This document shows, in pieces, positions 26,313-35,549 of a stretch of DNA of 64,000 bases. Position numbers and translations under genes: made by a program. Under the pieces are notes generated by a model that saw only the letters and a program-made list of their open reading frames with translations, was not told the origin of the DNA and searched no databases. Origin of the DNA: Erwinia aphidicola (GTDB lineage: Bacteria; Pseudomonadota; Gammaproteobacteria; Enterobacterales; Enterobacteriaceae). The stretch is from the NCBI RefSeq assembly GCF_014773485.1, contig NZ_JACXBP010000005.1, positions 124,001 to 188,000 on the forward strand, read 5' to 3'. Each line of letters starts with the position of its first letter. Positions within the stretch are counted from its first letter, which is position 1.

Positions 26313-28265
26313 TTAGCCATTAATTTCGTATAACCGGGTCTCACCGGCAACCACCGTTTCACCCGCCAGCAGCGTGATGCCAGTGAAATCATCGATGTTG
26401 CTGACCACGACCGGGCTCACCATCGAACGGGCATTGGCATTGAGGAACTCAAGGTCCATTTCCAGCACCGGTTGACCGGCGACCACCTGGCTGCCCTCTT
26501 CCACCAGGCGGGTGAAACCTTTTCCTTCCAGCGTCACGGTATCCAGCCCCATATGCACCACTACTTCAACCCCTTTTTCCGTTTCCAGGCAGAAGGCATG
26601 GTTGGTATTGAAGATTTTCACCACGGTGCCTGCAGCAGGGGATACAACGGTGCTGCTGGTAGGCAGAATCGCCAGGCCATCGCCTACCGCTTTACTGGCA
26701 AAGGCTTCATCCGGAACCTGGTCAATGGCGACAACTTTGCCGCTGACCGGCGCAACCAGCGTGCCGATAATGCCTTTCGCCACGTTTGGCACGGCTTGTG
26801 GAGCCACAACCGGTGCCACAGGTGCTGCGCTGGCAGCAGAAGCCGCAGCCACCGGGCCTTTAGCAATCTGCTTTTTCATCTCTTCAGCAATCGATTCGGC
26901 TTTCGCACCGACGATCACCTGAATCGTCTGCTTGTTCAGTTTCACCACACCGGAAGCACCAAGGCGCTTACACTGAGCGTCATTAACCAGGGAAGCATCT
27001 TTCACCGACAGACGCAGACGGGTAATACAGGCATCAATCACGTTCAGGTTTTCGGAGCCGCCAATTGCACCAATGTAGCTACGCGACAGCTGGGCCAGCC
27101 CCTCTTCGGTATTGCTATTCGCTTCGTCGGTCACCACCAGGTCACTGGCATCTTCACGACCCGGCGTTTTCAGGTTCAGCATGCGGATAACCGCACTGAA
27201 CAGCACGAAGTAAACCAGGAAGGCGATAACGCCCATCACCAGCAGCATCCAGACGTTCTGACTGGCCGCAGGCAGTTTGTACATCAATACGTAGTCGATA
27301 GCGCCGGCAGAGAACGAGAAGCCCGCGTGGATGCCCAGAGTGGTGGCAACGAACAGGCTGATACCGGTCAGCAGGGCATGGATCAGATACAGCATCGGCG
27401 CCAGGAACATGAACAGGAATTCCAGCGGCTCGGTGACACCGGTCAGGAAGGCGGTAACCGCAACGGACAGCAGCATGCCACCGACCATTGGACGACGCTC
27501 TTTCGGCGCGGCCAGATACATCGCCAGCGCGGCACCCGGCAGACCAAACATCATGATCGGGAAGAAGCCAGACATAAACATGCCCGCCGTGCCATCGCCC
27601 GCATAGAAGCGGTTAATGTCACCGTGGAATACCGCACCGGCCGCATTGGTAAACTCACCAATCTGGAACCAGGCAATGGTATTCAGCACCTGATGAAGAC
27701 CGGTTGGGATCAGCAGACGGTTAACGAAACCGAAGATACCGGCGCCTAACGCGCCTTCAGAGACGATCCACTCACCGCCTGCGTGAATGCCCGCCTGCAC
27801 CGGTGGCCAGACGTAACCAAATATGGCGGCCAGCACCAGACAGAAGAAGCCGGTGGCAATCGGAACAAAGCGTTTACCACCAAAGAAGCTCAGGAAGTCA
27901 GGCAGTTTGATGTCGGACCAGCGGTTGTAAGTCATACCGGCAACCAGACCCGTAATAATCCCCGCCAGCACGCCCATATTGACCGTTGGGTTAATGGTGA
28001 CCATCGCTTTGGTGAGGATAAAGTACCCCACCGCACCCGCCAGCGCAGCTGCACCGGCGTTATCTTTCGACCAGGTTGATGCCACACCGATAGCGAATAT
28101 CAGCGCGAGATTGTCAAAAATCGCACCGCCCGCCTGGGCAATAAACGGCATGTTGAGTAAGTCGGGCTGGCCGAAGCGCAGCATCAGTGCTGCAACTGGC
28201 AGCACGGCAATCGGCAGCTGTAACGACCGCCCTAATCTTTGAAAGAAGCCTAGAATATTCACCAT
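26313..28265 (-). CDS. nagE: PTS N-acetylglucosamine transporter NagE (EIICBA)
   Basis: Membrane PTS permease that imports and phosphorylates N-acetylglucosamine. It is 650 aa (E. coli 648). Residues 1 to about 360 form the membrane IIC domain. The IIB domain has its phosphocysteine in NVIDACITRLRLSV. An Ala/Pro-rich linker (GPVAAASAASAAPVAPVVAP) leads to the IIA domain with the phosphohistidine in VEVVVHMGLDTV. It is divergent from nagBACD, with shared NagC and CRP sites. Confidence 0.98.
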   Translation of the reverse strand: MVNILGFFQRLGRSLQLPIAVLPVAALMLRFGQPDLLNMPFIAQAGGAIFDNLALIFAIGVASTWSKDNAGAAALAGAVGYFILTKAMVTINPTVNMGVLAGIITGLVAGMTYNRWSDIKLPDFLSFFGGKRFVPIATGFFCLVLAAIFGYVWPPVQAGIHAGGEWIVSEGALGAGIFGFVNRLLIPTGLHQVLNTIAWFQIGEFTNAAGAVFHGDINRFYAGDGTAGMFMSGFFPIMMFGLPGAALAMYLAAPKERRPMVGGMLLSVAVTAFLTGVTEPLEFLFMFLAPMLYLIHALLTGISLFVATTLGIHAGFSFSAGAIDYVLMYKLPAASQNVWMLLVMGVIAFLVYFVLFSAVIRMLNLKTPGREDASDLVVTDEANSNTEEGLAQLSRSYIGAIGGSENLNVIDACITRLRLSVKDASLVNDAQCKRLGASGVVKLNKQTIQVIVGAKAESIAEEMKKQIAKGPVAAASAASAAPVAPVVAPQAVPNVAKGIIGTLVAPVSGKVVAIDQVPDEAFASKAVGDGLAILPTSSTVVSPAAGTVVKIFNTNHAFCLETEKGVEVVVHMGLDTVTLEGKGFTRLVEEGSQVVAGQPVLEMDLEFLNANARSMVSPVVVSNIDDFTGITLLAGETVVAGETRLYEING

Positions 28266-28373
28266 TTCCCCCTATGAGACCCGATATAGCACCAAAAACC
28301 GCTTTGATTTTTTTACACGGTTTTTTGGAATTTGTATGACACTACACACCACGAGGCGAAGTGTAAAAAAAAA

Positions 28374-28394
28374 TTAATTCGCTTCGCAAATTAA
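28374..28394. promoter_or_regulatory. NagC operator, nagE-proximal
   Basis: A 21-base near-palindrome with arms TTAATT...AATTAA and inner GC...GC, lying 109 bases upstream of the nagE start. Its centre is 98 bases from the second operator, close to the spacing that lets NagC loop DNA at the E. coli nagE-nagB region. Confidence 0.7.
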
Positions 28395-28405
28395 AGCACC
28401 GTATC

Positions 28406-28421
28406 TGTGACTAAAATCACC
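28406..28421. promoter_or_regulatory. CRP-cAMP site in nagE-nagB
   Basis: TGTGACTAAAATCACC fits TGTGA-N6-TCACA with a single mismatch. It lies between the two NagC operators, matching the arrangement in E. coli where CRP activates both divergent units. Confidence 0.75.
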
Positions 28422-28471
28422 AAAAAACGCATTATTCTTAGCATGCAGCTGGCGATCGGCACAAACTTATT

Positions 28472-28492
28472 TTATGATTCGAAAAATCATAA
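28472..28492. promoter_or_regulatory. NagC operator, nagB-proximal
   Basis: TTATGATT (28472-28479) and AATCATAA (28485-28492) are perfect inverted arms around a five-base centre, forming a 21-base box like the first operator. No further gene is apparent in the 334-base nagE-nagB region. Confidence 0.7.
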
Positions 28493-28599
28493 CGGATAAA
28501 TCCCTCTGTTCTCCTGCGGTAATCACGTTACGCTTACCCTGAGCCATTACAGAGCACCGTTTTTAACCCATTCCAACTCTGCATAAAATGAGGTGCAAC

Positions 28600-29400
28600 A
28601 TGAGACTGATTCCTCTGGCAACGCCAACTCAGGTCGGCAAGTGGGCCGCACGCCACATTGTTAACCGCATCAACGCTTTTAACCCGACTGCCGACCGTCC
28701 TTTTGTATTAGGTCTGCCGACGGGCGGTACGCCGCTTGAAGCCTATAAGCATTTAATCGATATGCATAAAGCGGGCCAGGTTAGCTTTAAACACGTTGTC
28801 ACTTTCAACATGGACGAATACGTAGGCCTGCCAAAAGAGCACCCGGAAAGTTACCACAGCTTTATGTACCGTAACTTTTTTGATCATGTTGATATTCCAA
28901 GTGAAAACATCAATCTTCTCAATGGCAATGCCCCGGATATTGACGCAGAATGTCGCCAGTATGAGGAGAAGATCCGTTCTTATGGCAAAATCCACCTGTT
29001 TATGGGCGGTGTCGGTAACGACGGTCATATCGCTTTCAATGAGCCGGCGTCATCACTGGCTTCACGCACCCGCATTAAAACGCTGACTCACGATACCCGT
29101 ATCGCCAACTCACGTTTCTTCGGCGGTGATGTTGATCAGGTACCAAAATATGCGCTGACCGTCGGCGTGGGTACGCTGCTTGACGCGGAAGAGGTGATGA
29201 TTCTGGTGACCGGCCACGTGAAAGCTCAGGCCCTGCAGGCCGCCGTTGAAGGCAATGTGAATCACATGTGGACCATTAGCTGCCTGCAGCTGCACGCCAA
29301 AGCAGTCGTGGTCTGTGATGAGCCCGCCACCTCAGAACTGAAAGTCAAAACCGTGAAGTATTTCCGCGAAATGGAAGCAGGAAATATTAAAGACCTGTGA
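28600..29400 (+). CDS. nagB: Glucosamine-6-phosphate deaminase NagB
   Basis: Converts glucosamine 6-phosphate to fructose 6-phosphate and ammonia; allosterically activated by GlcNAc-6-P in the E. coli enzyme. It is 266 aa, the family length. [11 protein letters not shown] binds phosphate, [17 protein letters not shown] holds the catalytic aspartate, and [14 protein letters not shown] the active-site His. The ATG at 28600 after GAGGTG is chosen over one four codons upstream. It is the first gene of nagBACD. Confidence 0.98.
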   Translation: MRLIPLATPTQVGKWAARHIVNRINAFNPTADRPFVLGLPTGGTPLEAYKHLIDMHKAGQVSFKHVVTFNMDEYVGLPKEHPESYHSFMYRNFFDHVDIPSENINLLNGNAPDIDAECRQYEEKIRSYGKIHLFMGGVGNDGHIAFNEPASSLASRTRIKTLTHDTRIANSRFFGGDVDQVPKYALTVGVGTLLDAEEVMILVTGHVKAQALQAAVEGNVNHMWTISCLQLHAKAVVVCDEPATSELKVKTVKYFREMEAGNIKDL

Positions 29401-29416
29401 TGCCCGCATCACTGAA

Positions 29417-29454
29417 CGGCTCTGCCTGAGCGCAATAACCGCCGGGCAGAGCCG
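29417..29454 (+). repeat. Intercistronic stem-loop nagB-nagA
   Basis: Ten-base perfect arms CGGCTCTGCC (29417-29426) and GGCAGAGCCG (29445-29454) flank an 18-base loop within the 83-base nagB-nagA gap. There is no T-run, so it is more likely an mRNA processing or stability element than a terminator. Confidence 0.65.
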
Positions 29455-29483
29455 GAATTATCAGGAAAGTCAGGAGAAAAATT

Positions 29484-30632
29484 ATGTACGCGTTGACCCA
29501 GGGCCGCATTTTCACCGGCCACAAAATCCTCGATAACCATGCTGTTGTCATTGCCGATGGTCTGATCGAGCGAGTCTGCCCGCTGGAAGATCTGCCCGCT
29601 GGCATCGAAACTCGCGATGTCGGTGGTGCGATTATTGCCCCTGGATTTATCGACCTGCAGCTCAACGGCTGTGGCGGCGTGCAGTTTAACGATGACATTG
29701 CGGCGATCAGTGTAGAAACGCTGCAAATCATGCAGAAAGCCAACGAAAAATCAGGCTGCACCAGTTTCCTGCCTACCCTGATTACCAGCACCGACGAATT
29801 AATGAAGCGCGCAGTTGAAGTGATGCGCGCTTATCTGGCGCAGAATGCCAACCAGGCACTGGGCCTGCACCTGGAAGGGCCATGGCTCAACCCGCTAAAA
29901 AAAGGCACCCATGACCCTGCCCTGATCCGTGCGCCAGACCAAGAGCTGGTCGATTTTCTCTGCGCGAATGCCGACGTGATTACTAAAATCACCCTTGCCC
30001 CGGAAAAAGTGGATGCAGCAATAATCCGCCAGCTGCGCGCAGCCGGGATCGTCATCTCTGCGGGACACTCGCACGGGACCTATGAGGAAGCTGCCGCCGG
30101 AATCGATGCAGGCGTGACCTTTGCTACTCATCTGTATAATGCCATGCCTGCCACCAGCGGACGCGAGCCGGGGCTGATTGGTGCGCTGTTTGATTCACCA
30201 GATGTATGGTGTGGCGTGATCGCCGACGGTTTACATGTGCATTACGCTAACATTCGTAACGCTAAACGGATCAAAGGCGACAAGCTGATCCTGGTGACCG
30301 ATGCCACCGCCCCTGCCGGAGCCAGTATTGATCGGTTCATTTTTGCTGGTAAAACAATATACTATCGCAACGGGCTGTGTGTTGATGAGAACGGCACTCT
30401 GAGTGGTTCTGCGCTAACTATGATTGAAGCTGTAGAGAACAGCGTTGAACATGTTGGCATCTCCCTCGATGAGACGCTGAGAATGGCAACACTTTACCCA
30501 GCCCGCGCAATGGGGGTGGATAACCAGTTAGGTTCAATTGAAGCCGGAAAAGTGGCAAATCTGACCGTGTTCACCCGCGATTACAAAATCATTCGGACCA
30601 TCGTTAATGGTAACGAGGTCTTAAGCGAGTAG
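29484..30632 (+). CDS. nagA: N-acetylglucosamine-6-phosphate deacetylase NagA
   Basis: Amidohydrolase-fold enzyme removing the acetyl group from GlcNAc-6-P to give the NagB substrate. It is 382 aa, the same as E. coli. [30 protein letters not shown] (metal-binding Glu), [13 protein letters not shown] and ATHLYNAMP supply the metal-site residues. [11 protein letters not shown] contains the catalytic aspartate. It is separated from nagC by 7 bases. Confidence 0.98.
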   Translation: MYALTQGRIFTGHKILDNHAVVIADGLIERVCPLEDLPAGIETRDVGGAIIAPGFIDLQLNGCGGVQFNDDIAAISVETLQIMQKANEKSGCTSFLPTLITSTDELMKRAVEVMRAYLAQNANQALGLHLEGPWLNPLKKGTHDPALIRAPDQELVDFLCANADVITKITLAPEKVDAAIIRQLRAAGIVISAGHSHGTYEEAAAGIDAGVTFATHLYNAMPATSGREPGLIGALFDSPDVWCGVIADGLHVHYANIRNAKRIKGDKLILVTDATAPAGASIDRFIFAGKTIYYRNGLCVDENGTLSGSALTMIEAVENSVEHVGISLDETLRMATLYPARAMGVDNQLGSIEAGKVANLTVFTRDYKIIRTIVNGNEVLSE

Positions 30633-30639
30633 CGATTTA

Positions 30640-31860
30640 ATGACCACCGGCGGCCAGGCTCAAATTGGAAATGTTGATCTCGTTAAACAACTTAATAGCG
30701 CAGCCGTTTACCGGCTGATCGATCAGCAAGGACCTATCTCACGTATTCAGATAGCCGAGCACAGTCAGCTCGCGCCCGCCAGCGTCACCAAGATCACCCG
30801 CCAGCTCATTGAGCGCGGGTTGATCCGTGAAGTCGACCAGCAGGCCTCCACCGGGGGCCGCCGGGCGATTTCTATCATTACGGAAACACGCGGCTTCAAT
30901 ACTATTGGCGTGCGCCTTGGGCGCAATGACGCCACCGTCACCCTGTTCGACCTTAGCGGAAAATCGCTGGCGGAAGAGCACTACCCGCTACCGGAACGCA
31001 CCCAGGAAACCCTGGAAAATGCCCTGTTCAACGCCATTGCCGATTTCAGTGAGCAGCACCAGCGTAAGCTTCGCGAGCTGATTGCCATTTCAGTGATCCT
31101 GCCCGGCCTGGTTGACCCTAAAAATGGCATTATCCGCTATATGCCGCATATCAGCGTCAGCCACTGGCCGCTGGTTGCCAATATGGAAAAGCGCTTCAAC
31201 GTTACCAGCTTTGTCGGTCACGATATTCGCAGCCTGGCGCTGGCAGAGCACTATTTTGGCGCATCGCGCGACTGCGCAGACTCCATTCTGGTGCGTGTGC
31301 ATCGCGGAACCGGGGCCGGTATTATCGCTAACGGGCATATTTTTCTTGGCAGCAACGGCAACGTGGGCGAGATTGGGCATATCCAGGTTGACCCACTCGG
31401 CGAGCGCTGCCACTGCGGAAATTTTGGCTGTCTGGAGACGATCGCGGCCAACAGCGCGATTGAAAACCGCGTGCGCCACCTGCTGACTCAGGGCTATCCA
31501 AGCAGCCTGACCCTCGACGATTGTCATATTCAGCCGATCTGCCGGGCCGCAAACCGCGGCGATGCGCTGGCCGCTGAAGTGATTGAGCACGTGGGCCGCC
31601 ATCTCGGCAAGGCGATTGCGATTGCCATCAATCTGTTTAATCCACAGAAAATTGTGATCGCGGGTGAAATTACCGAAGCCGATAAAGTGCTGCTGCCCGC
31701 TATTGAAGGCTGCATTAATACTCAGGCGTTGAAAGCATTCCGAAAAAATCTGCCGGTGGTCCGTTCCGAAATTGATCACCGCTCGGCTATTGGCGCCTTT
31801 GCCCTGGCGAAACGCGCCATGCTGAATGGCATCCTGCTGCAACGTCTGCTGGAAGGTTAA
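30640..31860 (+). CDS. nagC: ROK-family transcriptional repressor NagC
   Basis: Represses the nag regulon and is released by GlcNAc-6-P; it also acts at glmU and chitobiose genes in E. coli. It is 406 aa. The N-terminal helix-turn-helix reads ISRIQIAEHSQLAPASVTKI, and the ROK sugar-kinase-like domain has the zinc site in CHCGNFGCLE after GEIGHIQVDP. Translation from the ATG 7 bases after nagA suggests coupling. Its presumed operators are seen at 28374-28394 and 28472-28492. Confidence 0.98.
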   Translation: MTTGGQAQIGNVDLVKQLNSAAVYRLIDQQGPISRIQIAEHSQLAPASVTKITRQLIERGLIREVDQQASTGGRRAISIITETRGFNTIGVRLGRNDATVTLFDLSGKSLAEEHYPLPERTQETLENALFNAIADFSEQHQRKLRELIAISVILPGLVDPKNGIIRYMPHISVSHWPLVANMEKRFNVTSFVGHDIRSLALAEHYFGASRDCADSILVRVHRGTGAGIIANGHIFLGSNGNVGEIGHIQVDPLGERCHCGNFGCLETIAANSAIENRVRHLLTQGYPSSLTLDDCHIQPICRAANRGDALAAEVIEHVGRHLGKAIAIAINLFNPQKIVIAGEITEADKVLLPAIEGCINTQALKAFRKNLPVVRSEIDHRSAIGAFALAKRAMLNGILLQRLLEG

Positions 31861-31881
31861 TAGAAAATGGATTCCGAACGA

Positions 31882-32634
31882 ATGACTATAAAGAACGTCA
31901 TCTGCGATATCGACGGCGTACTGATGCACGACAATACCGCCGTGCCGGGTGCGCGTGAATTTCTCCAGCGTATTATTGGCAACAATATGCCGCTGGTGGT
32001 GCTGACCAACTACCCTTCGCAAACGGCGATGGATCTGTCGAACCGCTTTGCCTCTGCCGGAATCGAACTGCCGGACAGCGTGTTCTACACCTCAGCCATG
32101 GCCACCGCTGATTTCCTTAAGCGCCAGGAAGGTAAAAAAGCCTATGTGGTCGGTGAAGGCGCACTTATCCACGAGCTGTATAAAGCCGGATTCACCATTA
32201 CCGACATTAATCCTGACTTTGTTATCGTTGGCGAAACCCGGTCGTTTAACTGGGACATGATGCATAAAGCGGCCTTTTTCGTGGCGAACGGCGCGCGCTT
32301 TATTGCCACCAACCCGGACAGCCACGGCCACGGCTTCTCCCCGGCCTGCGGCGCACTGTGCGCGGGTATTGAAAAGATCTCCGGTCGCCAGCCATTTTAC
32401 GTTGGTAAACCCAGCCCGTGGATTATGCGCGCCGCGCTGAATAAGATGCAGGCGCACTCGGAAGAGACGGTGATCGTTGGCGATAATCTGCGTACCGATA
32501 TCCTCGCCGGTTTTCAGGCAGGGCTGGAAACGATTCTGGTACTTTCCGGCGTCTCAACGCTTAGCGATATCGACGCTATGCCGTTCCGTCCGACCTGGGT
32601 TTACCCCTCTGTGGCCGACATCGACATTATTTAG
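31882..32634 (+). CDS. nagD: HAD-family nucleotidase NagD/UmpH
   Basis: HAD-superfamily phosphatase acting on UMP and GMP in E. coli. It is 250 aa with start at 31882 (MTIKNVICDIDGVLMHD), five codons after an in-frame upstream ATG. Motif I is DIDGVL, motif II LTNYPSQ, a conserved lysine lies in VGKPSPW, and motif IV is VGDNLRTDILAG. It is the last gene of nagBACD. A small GC-rich hairpin (GCCCGGTTTACCGGGC) follows the stop. I see nothing else in the 265 bases to asnB. Confidence 0.96.
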   Translation: MTIKNVICDIDGVLMHDNTAVPGAREFLQRIIGNNMPLVVLTNYPSQTAMDLSNRFASAGIELPDSVFYTSAMATADFLKRQEGKKAYVVGEGALIHELYKAGFTITDINPDFVIVGETRSFNWDMMHKAAFFVANGARFIATNPDSHGHGFSPACGALCAGIEKISGRQPFYVGKPSPWIMRAALNKMQAHSEETVIVGDNLRTDILAGFQAGLETILVLSGVSTLSDIDAMPFRPTWVYPSVADIDII

Positions 32635-32899
32635 TTATCCCCTGCCCGGTTTACCGGGCTCTCCCTGCCCTACTGGATAGTTTTCATCCACTTTCCGGCG
32701 TTTATTATCGATTCCACAATAAAAAAAGCCATAAACTGAAAATCCGTTAAGGATTGGCGCACGTCAACAGCCTATTTTTCACCTATTAGCTAAATTACTT
32801 GCATCACCTGCCGCGTTAGCGCATTTTCTTATACATCACGCGGCAACTGTCGCTTAAACCAATATCACCACCGCAAGGTAAGTCGTTAGGGAGCTGTTT

Positions 32900-34564
32900 A
32901 TGTGTTCTATTTTTGGTGTACTCGATCTGAAAAGCGATCCGGTTGAACTGCGTAAGAAAGCGCTGGAGCTTTCCCGCCTGATGCGTCACCGTGGCCCGGA
33001 CTGGTCCGGTGTCTATGCTGATGATAAAGCGATCCTCGTCCATGAGCGCCTGTCGATCGTTGACGTGAACAACGGCGCACAGCCGCTGTACAACGCAGCA
33101 CATACCCATGTTCTTGCGGTAAACGGTGAAATCTATAACCATCAGGCGCTGCGTGCTGAGCTGAGCGATCGCTATGAGTTCCAGACCGAGTCTGACTGCG
33201 AAGTGATCCTCGCGCTGTATCAGGAGAAGGGCATCGACTTTCTCGACGACCTGGAAGGCATGTTCGCTTTCATTCTGTATGACAGCGTGAAAAACACCTG
33301 GCTGATCGGTCGTGACCATATCGGTATCATACCGCTGTATATGGGCAATGATGAGCACGGCAACCTCTATGTTGCCTCAGAAATGAAAGCGCTGGTGCCG
33401 GTGTGCCGCAGCATTAAAGAGTTCCCGGCGGGCAGCTACCTGTCGAGCACCGACGGTGAAATCCGCCGCTACTGGCAGCGCGACTGGTTTGATTACGCTG
33501 CGGTCGAAAACAACGTCACGGACGCCGCGGCGCTAAAAAGCGCGCTGGAAGAGTCAGTAAAAAGTCACCTGATGTCAGACGTACCTTATGGGGTGCTGCT
33601 GTCCGGCGGTCTGGACTCATCAATTATCTCGGCTGTTACCAAGCGTTTTGCTGCCAAGCGTATTGAAGACCAGGATAAGAGCGAGGCCTGGTGGCCACAG
33701 CTGCACTCCTTCGCGGTCGGTCTGGAAGGTTCACCCGACCTGAAAGCGGCAAAAGCGGTAGCGGAACATCTTGGCACCGTGCACCATGAAATTCATTTCA
33801 CCGTGCAGGAAGGTCTGGATGCTATCCGCGATGTGATCTATCACATTGAAACCTATGATGTGACCACTATCCGCGCCTCCACGCCGATGTACCTGATGTC
33901 ACGCAAGATTAAAGCAATGGGCATTAAGATGGTGCTGTCAGGTGAAGGTGCTGACGAAGTGTTTGGTGGCTACCTCTACTTCCACAAAGCACCGAACGCC
34001 CAGGAATTCCACGAAGAGAACGTGCGTAAGCTGCACGCGCTGCATATGTTTGACTGCGCGCGCGCTAATAAGGCGATGTCTGCCTGGGGCGTTGAAGCCC
34101 GCGTCCCGTTCCTTGATAAGAAATTCCTTGATGTCGCGATGCGCATCAACCCGCAGGATAAAATGTGCGGCAGCAACGGCAAGATGGAAAAACACATCCT
34201 GCGCGAATGCTTCGAATCTTACCTGCCGGAGAGCGTGGCATGGCGCCAGAAAGAGCAGTTCTCTGACGGCGTTGGCTACAGCTGGATTGATACCCTGAAA
34301 GAAGTGGCAAAAGAGCAGGTCAGCGATCAGCAGCTGCAAACCGCGAACTTCCGCTTCCCGTACAACACGCCGAACTCGAAAGAAGCGTATTTGTACCGTG
34401 AAATCTTTGAAGAGCTGTTCCCGCTGGCCAGCGCGGCAGAGTGCGTGCCGGGTGGCCCGTCAGTGGCCTGTTCTTCCGCTAAAGCGATTGAATGGGACGA
34501 AGCGTTCAAAACCATGGACGATCCGTCTGGCCGTGCCGTAGGCGTGCACCAGTCCGCTTACTAA
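32900..34564 (+). CDS. asnB: Asparagine synthetase B (glutamine-hydrolysing) AsnB
   Basis: Makes asparagine from aspartate, glutamine and ATP. It is 554 aa, the same as E. coli. MCSIFGVLD gives the N-terminal nucleophile Cys2 of the glutaminase domain, with HRGPDWSG and VNGEIYNH following. The synthetase domain has the pyrophosphate loop LLSGGLDSSI and LSGEGADEVFGGY. A standard terminator follows. It lies between nagD and the tRNA cluster, as in E. coli. Confidence 0.98.
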   Translation: MCSIFGVLDLKSDPVELRKKALELSRLMRHRGPDWSGVYADDKAILVHERLSIVDVNNGAQPLYNAAHTHVLAVNGEIYNHQALRAELSDRYEFQTESDCEVILALYQEKGIDFLDDLEGMFAFILYDSVKNTWLIGRDHIGIIPLYMGNDEHGNLYVASEMKALVPVCRSIKEFPAGSYLSSTDGEIRRYWQRDWFDYAAVENNVTDAAALKSALEESVKSHLMSDVPYGVLLSGGLDSSIISAVTKRFAAKRIEDQDKSEAWWPQLHSFAVGLEGSPDLKAAKAVAEHLGTVHHEIHFTVQEGLDAIRDVIYHIETYDVTTIRASTPMYLMSRKIKAMGIKMVLSGEGADEVFGGYLYFHKAPNAQEFHEENVRKLHALHMFDCARANKAMSAWGVEARVPFLDKKFLDVAMRINPQDKMCGSNGKMEKHILRECFESYLPESVAWRQKEQFSDGVGYSWIDTLKEVAKEQVSDQQLQTANFRFPYNTPNSKEAYLYREIFEELFPLASAAECVPGGPSVACSSAKAIEWDEAFKTMDDPSGRAVGVHQSAY

Positions 34565-34585
34565 TAAGTCATGGATTAAAAAGCT

Positions 34586-34613
34586 AAAACGGGCCGCTCA
34601 GGCCCGTTTTTAT
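34586..34613 (+). terminator. Rho-independent terminator of asnB
   Basis: AAAACGGGCC (34586-34595) and GGCCCGTTTT (34601-34610) pair with a GCTCA loop and are followed by further T residues, 22 bases after the asnB stop. Confidence 0.92.
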
Positions 34614-34717
34614 TTACCCGTTGCGTCTGTTAGCATCAGAATTCGTTGATTTTATCGGCATGATGGTTACAAGGCGTGCAAACAACACGCTTGTGATAAA
34701 AAACGGCAAAAAACTTG

Positions 34718-34746
34718 TTGACGCTTTTGGACCAACTCCGCATAAT
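34718..34746 (+). promoter_or_regulatory. Promoter of the Met-Leu-Gln tRNA operon
   Basis: TTGACG (34718-34723), an exact 17-base spacer and CATAAT (34741-34746) are followed by the GC-rich discriminator GCGCCCCG, the usual sign of stringently controlled stable-RNA promoters. The first tRNA begins 40 bases downstream. Confidence 0.85.
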
Positions 34747-34785
34747 GCGCCCCGCAACGCCGCAGAAGGTTACGCGAAAAAAGAT

Positions 34786-34862
34786 GGCTACTTAGCTCAG
34801 CTGGTTAGAGCACAGCACTCATAATGCTGGGGTCACAGGTTCGATTCCCGTAGTAGCCACCA
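34786..34862 (+). tRNA. metT: tRNA-Met (CAT)
   Basis: A 77-base elongator methionine tRNA with encoded CCA. The acceptor stem is GGCTACT/AGTAGCC, the anticodon CAT lies at 34820-34822, and the T loop is GGTTCGATTCC. It is identical to the copy at 35098. Confidence 0.97.
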
Positions 34863-34872
34863 TCTTTTTTGC

Positions 34873-34957
34873 GCGGGAGTGGCGAAATTGGTAGACGCAC
34901 CAGATTTAGGTTCTGGCGCCGCAAGGTGTGCGAGTTCAAGTCTCGCCTCCCGCACCA
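34873..34957 (+). tRNA. leuW: tRNA-Leu (TAG)
   Basis: An 85-base class II tRNA with a long variable arm and encoded CCA. The acceptor stem is GCGGGAG/CTCCCGC and the anticodon TAG lies at 34917-34919. It matches the leuW position in the E. coli cluster. Confidence 0.97.
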
Positions 34958-34980
34958 TTTCCAAGCGCGGTTTGCACGGA

Positions 34981-35055
34981 TGGGGTATCGCCAAGCGGTA
35001 AGGCACCGGTTTTTGATACCGGCATTCCCTGGTTCGAATCCAGGTACCCCAGCCA
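34981..35055 (+). tRNA. glnU: tRNA-Gln (TTG)
   Basis: A 75-base tRNA with encoded CCA, acceptor TGGGGTA/TACCCCA and anticodon TTG at 35013-35015. It is the only TTG glutamine gene here. E. coli has two adjacent copies (glnU and glnW) at this place. Confidence 0.97.
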
Positions 35056-35097
35056 TTTTTTTTGGTAGTATGTATTAGCAGTAAAGCAGTAAAATTA

Positions 35098-35174
35098 GGC
35101 TACTTAGCTCAGCTGGTTAGAGCACAGCACTCATAATGCTGGGGTCACAGGTTCGATTCCCGTAGTAGCCACCA
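35098..35174 (+). tRNA. metU: tRNA-Met (CAT), second copy
   Basis: 77 bases, with anticodon CAT at 35132-35134. It is identical along its whole length to the first tRNA-Met of the cluster, so the two copies are kept alike by conversion or selection. Confidence 0.97.
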
Positions 35175-35181
35175 ATTTTAT

Positions 35182-35256
35182 TGGGGTGTCGCCAAGTGGT
35201 AAGGCTCTGGTTTCTGATACCAGCATTCCGGGGTTCGAATCCCTGCACCCCAGCCA
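35182..35256 (+). tRNA. glnV: tRNA-Gln (CTG)
   Basis: 75 bases with encoded CCA, acceptor TGGGGTG/CACCCCA and anticodon CTG at 35214-35216. Confidence 0.97.
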
Positions 35257-35326
35257 TATTTAGACGGCTGGTAATACGAGTCGCAAAGAAAAAGACGCCT
35301 GGTTCGCCAGTCGCATAAGTAATAAT

Positions 35327-35401
35327 TGGGGTGTCGCCAAGTGGTAAGGCTCTGGTTTCTGATACCAGCATTCCGGGGTTCGAATCCCTGCACCCCAGCC
35401 A
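35327..35401 (+). tRNA. glnX: tRNA-Gln (CTG), second copy
   Basis: 75 bases, identical to the preceding tRNA-Gln(CTG) gene, with anticodon CTG at 35359-35361. It is the last gene of the cluster, followed directly by the operon terminator. The 70-base spacer before it is longer than the others. Confidence 0.97.
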
Positions 35402-35411
35402 ATTAGTAAAG

Positions 35412-35435
35412 AAGCCCGCGCAAGCGGGCTTTTTT
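35412..35435 (+). terminator. Terminator of the tRNA operon
   Basis: AAGCCCGC (35412-35419) and GCGGGCTT (35424-35431) pair around a GCAA tetraloop and end in a run of T residues. A second hairpin without a T-run, AGGCTGACC/GGTCAGCCT, lies at 35508-35533 near the ubiF stop. Confidence 0.92.
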
Positions 35436-35549
35436 ACGTCTGAATAAAGGCGCGATCGGAAAAACATCGGCCTCGACGAAATGACCGGGCACTGTTGCTA
35501 ACGGTAGAGGCTGACCCTCTGGTTCGGTCAGCCTGCCATCCCACCGTTG

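Noticed and set aside
26472..27749. 425-codon open frame antisense to nagE
   Set aside because: His/Gln/Arg-rich translation typical of an antisense shadow of a membrane protein gene; no recognisable domain.
34786..35401. Tandem repeats in this region considered as a CRISPR array
   Set aside because: The repeats are complete tRNA genes with cloverleaf pairing and CCA ends; no cas genes lie nearby and no other regular repeat array was seen in the window.
34805..35467. Several short open frames across the tRNA cluster
   Set aside because: They are translations of tRNA genes and their spacers; repeated peptides such as AGVPGFEPGNAGI-type strings reflect the duplicated tRNAs.
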